Part shown: positions 6,354 to 8,189 of the stretch, piece after piece
How the letters are laid out: each line of letters opens with the position of its first letter
Position numbering within the stretch: the first letter of the stretch is position 1
NCBI GenBank assembly: GCA_937951695.1
Contig: CALFBL010000053.1
Span: forward strand, 1 to 8,189
Direction of reading: 5' to 3'
DNA from: an uncultured Granulosicoccaceae bacterium
GTDB taxonomy: Bacteria > Pseudomonadota > Gammaproteobacteria > Granulosicoccales > Granulosicoccaceae
DNA length: 8,189 nucleotides
Notes under the pieces: generated by a model
What the model was told of the DNA's origin: nothing
Database searches by the model: none
Seen by the model: only the letters and a program-made list of their open reading frames with translations
Program-made: the position numbers and the translations under genes

Positions 6354-7272
6354 AAGAGTCGTCATTACCATCTCGATCGATACCGAATGCGATCACGATA
6401 CTCAATGGGCTCGAGCAAAACCGCTGACGTTTGAATCGATCAACGAGGGCTTACCGAACCGTTTGCAGCCGGTGTTCATCGATGTGGGTGCGGTGCCGAC
6501 CTACTTACTCACAGTCGAAGTGCTGGAAGACGATGCCTCTGTTCAAACGTTAAAAAAGCTACCAGGGTCTTACGAATACGGCACCCATCTGCACGCATCG
6601 TTTATCGAACCGGAGAAGAAGTATCAGGATTACGCAGGCGTTTATTGTCCTGCTTATCAGTGTGAGAGCTCTGAGGATGTTGAGTTCCAGAAGCTGCAAA
6701 ATCTGGATAATCTGTTCATCGACAAGCTTGGCACCAAGCCCACCAGTTTTCGCGCTGGACGCTACGGAGCCTCCTCCCGATCGCTCGTCTCGTTAGAGAC
6801 GCTGGGTTACTTGGTCGATACCAGTGTGACTCCTGGAATTTTGTGGAAAGGGACCGACGTGAACCTCGACTTTCGACGCGCACCCATGCAGCCCTATTTG
6901 CCGTCTGTTAATTCTTTGACCGAGAAGGCACCGTGGGGCTCACGCAACATTCTGGAGGCGCCGGTCACGGTGATGCCGCGTTGGGGGCGTCGAAATCCGC
7001 GTTGGTTTCGCCCTTGGTTTTCCGATGTAGTGGCCATGAAGTCGGTGGTGAACTACCATTTAAAAAAGTTCAAGAACGAAAAAGTGATCAACCTTAATAT
7101 GATGTTTCATTCGATGGAAGTGATCGCTAAGGCATCGCCGTACCCACAGACACAAACCGATGTCGATGGCTATCTGCAGAACTTGCACGAAACATTAGCG
7201 TGGTGCCGAACAGAAGGGTTTGAATTCGCCGGATTATCGGACCTTCATCACATTTACGCTGTTCAGAGCTAG
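6337..7272 (+). CDS. NodB/CE4-superfamily polysaccharide deacetylase, cytosolic
   Basis: From GTG 6337 this is a 311-residue protein. CE4-type enzymes remove N- or O-acetyl groups from sugars with a metal bound by Asp and His. The motifs appear in order: ISIDTECD with Asp15 and Glu17 (motif 1), YEYGTHLHA with His84 and His86 (motif 2), FRAGRYG at 138-144 (motif 3), and a late His in MMFHSME (His258). Motif 2 is HLH, not the classical HSxxH; from memory this variant occurs in the WalW-like branch of the superfamily. There is no signal peptide or membrane segment, so it probably acts in the cytosol on a lipid-linked intermediate, unlike secreted deacetylases. The gene overlaps the glycosyltransferase by 17 bases and ends five bases before the flippase, which fits modification of the unit before flipping. 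Deacetylase activity is inferred from motifs only. Confidence 0.8.
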   Translation: MASQVERVVITISIDTECDHDTQWARAKPLTFESINEGLPNRLQPVFIDVGAVPTYLLTVEVLEDDASVQTLKKLPGSYEYGTHLHASFIEPEKKYQDYAGVYCPAYQCESSEDVEFQKLQNLDNLFIDKLGTKPTSFRAGRYGASSRSLVSLETLGYLVDTSVTPGILWKGTDVNLDFRRAPMQPYLPSVNSLTEKAPWGSRNILEAPVTVMPRWGRRNPRWFRPWFSDVVAMKSVVNYHLKKFKNEKVINLNMMFHSMEVIAKASPYPQTQTDVDGYLQNLHETLAWCRTEGFEFAGLSDLHHIYAVQS

Positions 7273-7277
7273 CGGCG

Positions 7278-8189
7278 GTGGCAACAACCGACATTATTCG
7301 GCACCTCAGAAACTATTCGTCCGCAGGCACCTTATCGGCCGCCGCTGGCGTCATCACGTTTCCGCTGTTGACACGAAATTTAAGCGTTGAGGACTATGGT
7401 GTGTTGGGCCTCATCATGGGGACCCTGACCCTGTTCGTGGCTATTGGCAAACTTGGCTATCAGCATTCGATCATCCGTTTTTACTCGCAAATCACGCACT
7501 CCAAAAGCGAGTGGTCGCCGCTGCAAATGAACAGCACTGTGCTGGTGGTGTTTGCTTTTCTGGCAGCGCTTACCAGTTTGATTTGGGTGACGCTGGGGCC
7601 ACTGATCATACTCGGCCCTGACTATGAGGGCGATTTCACGATGCTGTTCGCACTCGCGAGTGCCAATCTGTTCATCAAGTTGTTTGGTAGCTCGCTGCTG
7701 AATTTCATGCGAGCCCAGGAACGAAGTGGCAATGTGGCTTCGATCCAGATCATCAACCGCTATCTGTACATCGCCTTTCTGTTCGGGGCGCTATTGTTCA
7801 GTGGATTAAGCCCCTACAAAGTAATCGTGTGCTTGCTACTGGCCGAAATCATCGCCTTTGGCTTCACGCTGTACTTTTCCAAAAATATTACGTTTTCATT
7901 CAGCGCAGTTCGATCCAGTCTGGCGTCGGCGATGATGGTGTACGGGCTGCCGCTGATGGTGATGGAAACCTTGGGCGTTGCGTTGCGATTGGTGGATCGC
8001 TATCTCATCAGCCACATGTTGGGTCAAGAAGAATTGGGGATGTACTCAGCTTCCTATAACCTCACAGGCTATCTAGAACTGATCGTGCTGGCCACCATCG
8101 CACACGCATTACGACCGATCTACATGAAGCTATGGGAGCGAGACGGGGTAGAGACTACGCAACAATTTCTGAGCAGCACGTTTAAAATC
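7278..8189 (+). CDS. Wzx-type oligosaccharide flippase (MOP superfamily), partial (3' end outside window)
   Basis: An open frame of 304 codons runs from GTG 7278 to the right edge without a stop. The N-terminus (about 15-45) has the family pattern of a first helix ending in FPLLTRNLSVEDYGVLGL. At least seven further hydrophobic helices follow, for example IIGL-like segments near 45-60, VLVVFAFLAALTSLIWVTL (about 87-105), YLYIAFLFGALLFSGL (about 163-178) and VIVCLLLAEIIAFGFTLYF (about 183-201). The late motif LRLVDRYLISHMLGQEELGMYSA (split here only by convention) is typical of the middle of Polysacc_synt flippases. Such proteins move undecaprenyl-linked repeat units across the inner membrane. 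Family members are usually about 420-500 residues, so roughly a third is missing. The start is five bases after the deacetylase stop and has no clear Shine-Dalgarno. Confidence 0.88.
   Translation, partial: MATTDIIRHLRNYSSAGTLSAAAGVITFPLLTRNLSVEDYGVLGLIMGTLTLFVAIGKLGYQHSIIRFYSQITHSKSEWSPLQMNSTVLVVFAFLAALTSLIWVTLGPLIILGPDYEGDFTMLFALASANLFIKLFGSSLLNFMRAQERSGNVASIQIINRYLYIAFLFGALLFSGLSPYKVIVCLLLAEIIAFGFTLYFSKNITFSFSAVRSSLASAMMVYGLPLMVMETLGVALRLVDRYLISHMLGQEELGMYSASYNLTGYLELIVLATIAHALRPIYMKLWERDGVETTQQFLSSTFKI

Noticed and set aside
7829..8059. 76-codon plus-strand frame near the right edge
   Set aside because: It is a shadow frame inside the flippase, which is open throughout with clear membrane helices.

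Overview
The window looks like a gammaproteobacterial-type chromosome: moderate GC, Gram-negative outer-membrane export genes, and tightly packed genes. It carries the 5' part of an exopolysaccharide (EPS) assembly and export locus. No taxonomic marker is present, so this assignment is an inference.

Layout. Bases 1-396 hold, on the minus strand, the N-terminal 132 codons of a J-domain (DnaJ-like) protein. Its reading frame runs into a perfect 9-bp tandem repeat (1-117) that encodes Thr-Gln-Pro and then Ala-Gln-Pro tripeptides, and it leaves the window still open. Bases 397-623 are a divergent intergenic region. It contains a well-formed sigma-54 (-24/-12) promoter candidate reading toward the EPS genes, a 10-bp palindrome overlapping it, and a small hairpin in the presumed leader. 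From about 600/624 to the right edge, six genes lie on the plus strand: a short Wza/GumB-type export lipoprotein (624-1253), a Wzz/GumC-type chain-length protein (1327-2871), a BY-kinase-like ATPase (2868-3746), an outer-membrane beta-barrel protein (3746-5137), a GT4-type glycosyltransferase (5142-6353), a NodB-like polysaccharide deacetylase (6337-7272) and, counted as the seventh gene of the window overall, a Wzx-type flippase cut by the window end (7278-8189). From 1327 onward the genes overlap or are separated by only 4-5 bases, so they almost certainly form one operon.

How they fit. Glycosyltransferase, cytosolic deacetylase and flippase would build and flip a lipid-linked repeat unit. 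The chain-length protein and its kinase-like partner would control polymerisation and export. The lipoprotein and beta-barrel would carry the polymer through the outer membrane. The order export lipoprotein, chain-length protein, kinase, outer-membrane protein resembles XrtA/PEP-CTERM-associated EPS loci, but no exosortase or PEP-CTERM protein lies in the window.

Most notable points: the kinase-like protein lacks the Walker A lysine and has several other altered motifs, so it may be a pseudokinase; the promoter looks sigma-54 dependent; and the divergent J-domain gene carries a near-homogeneous in-frame minisatellite.
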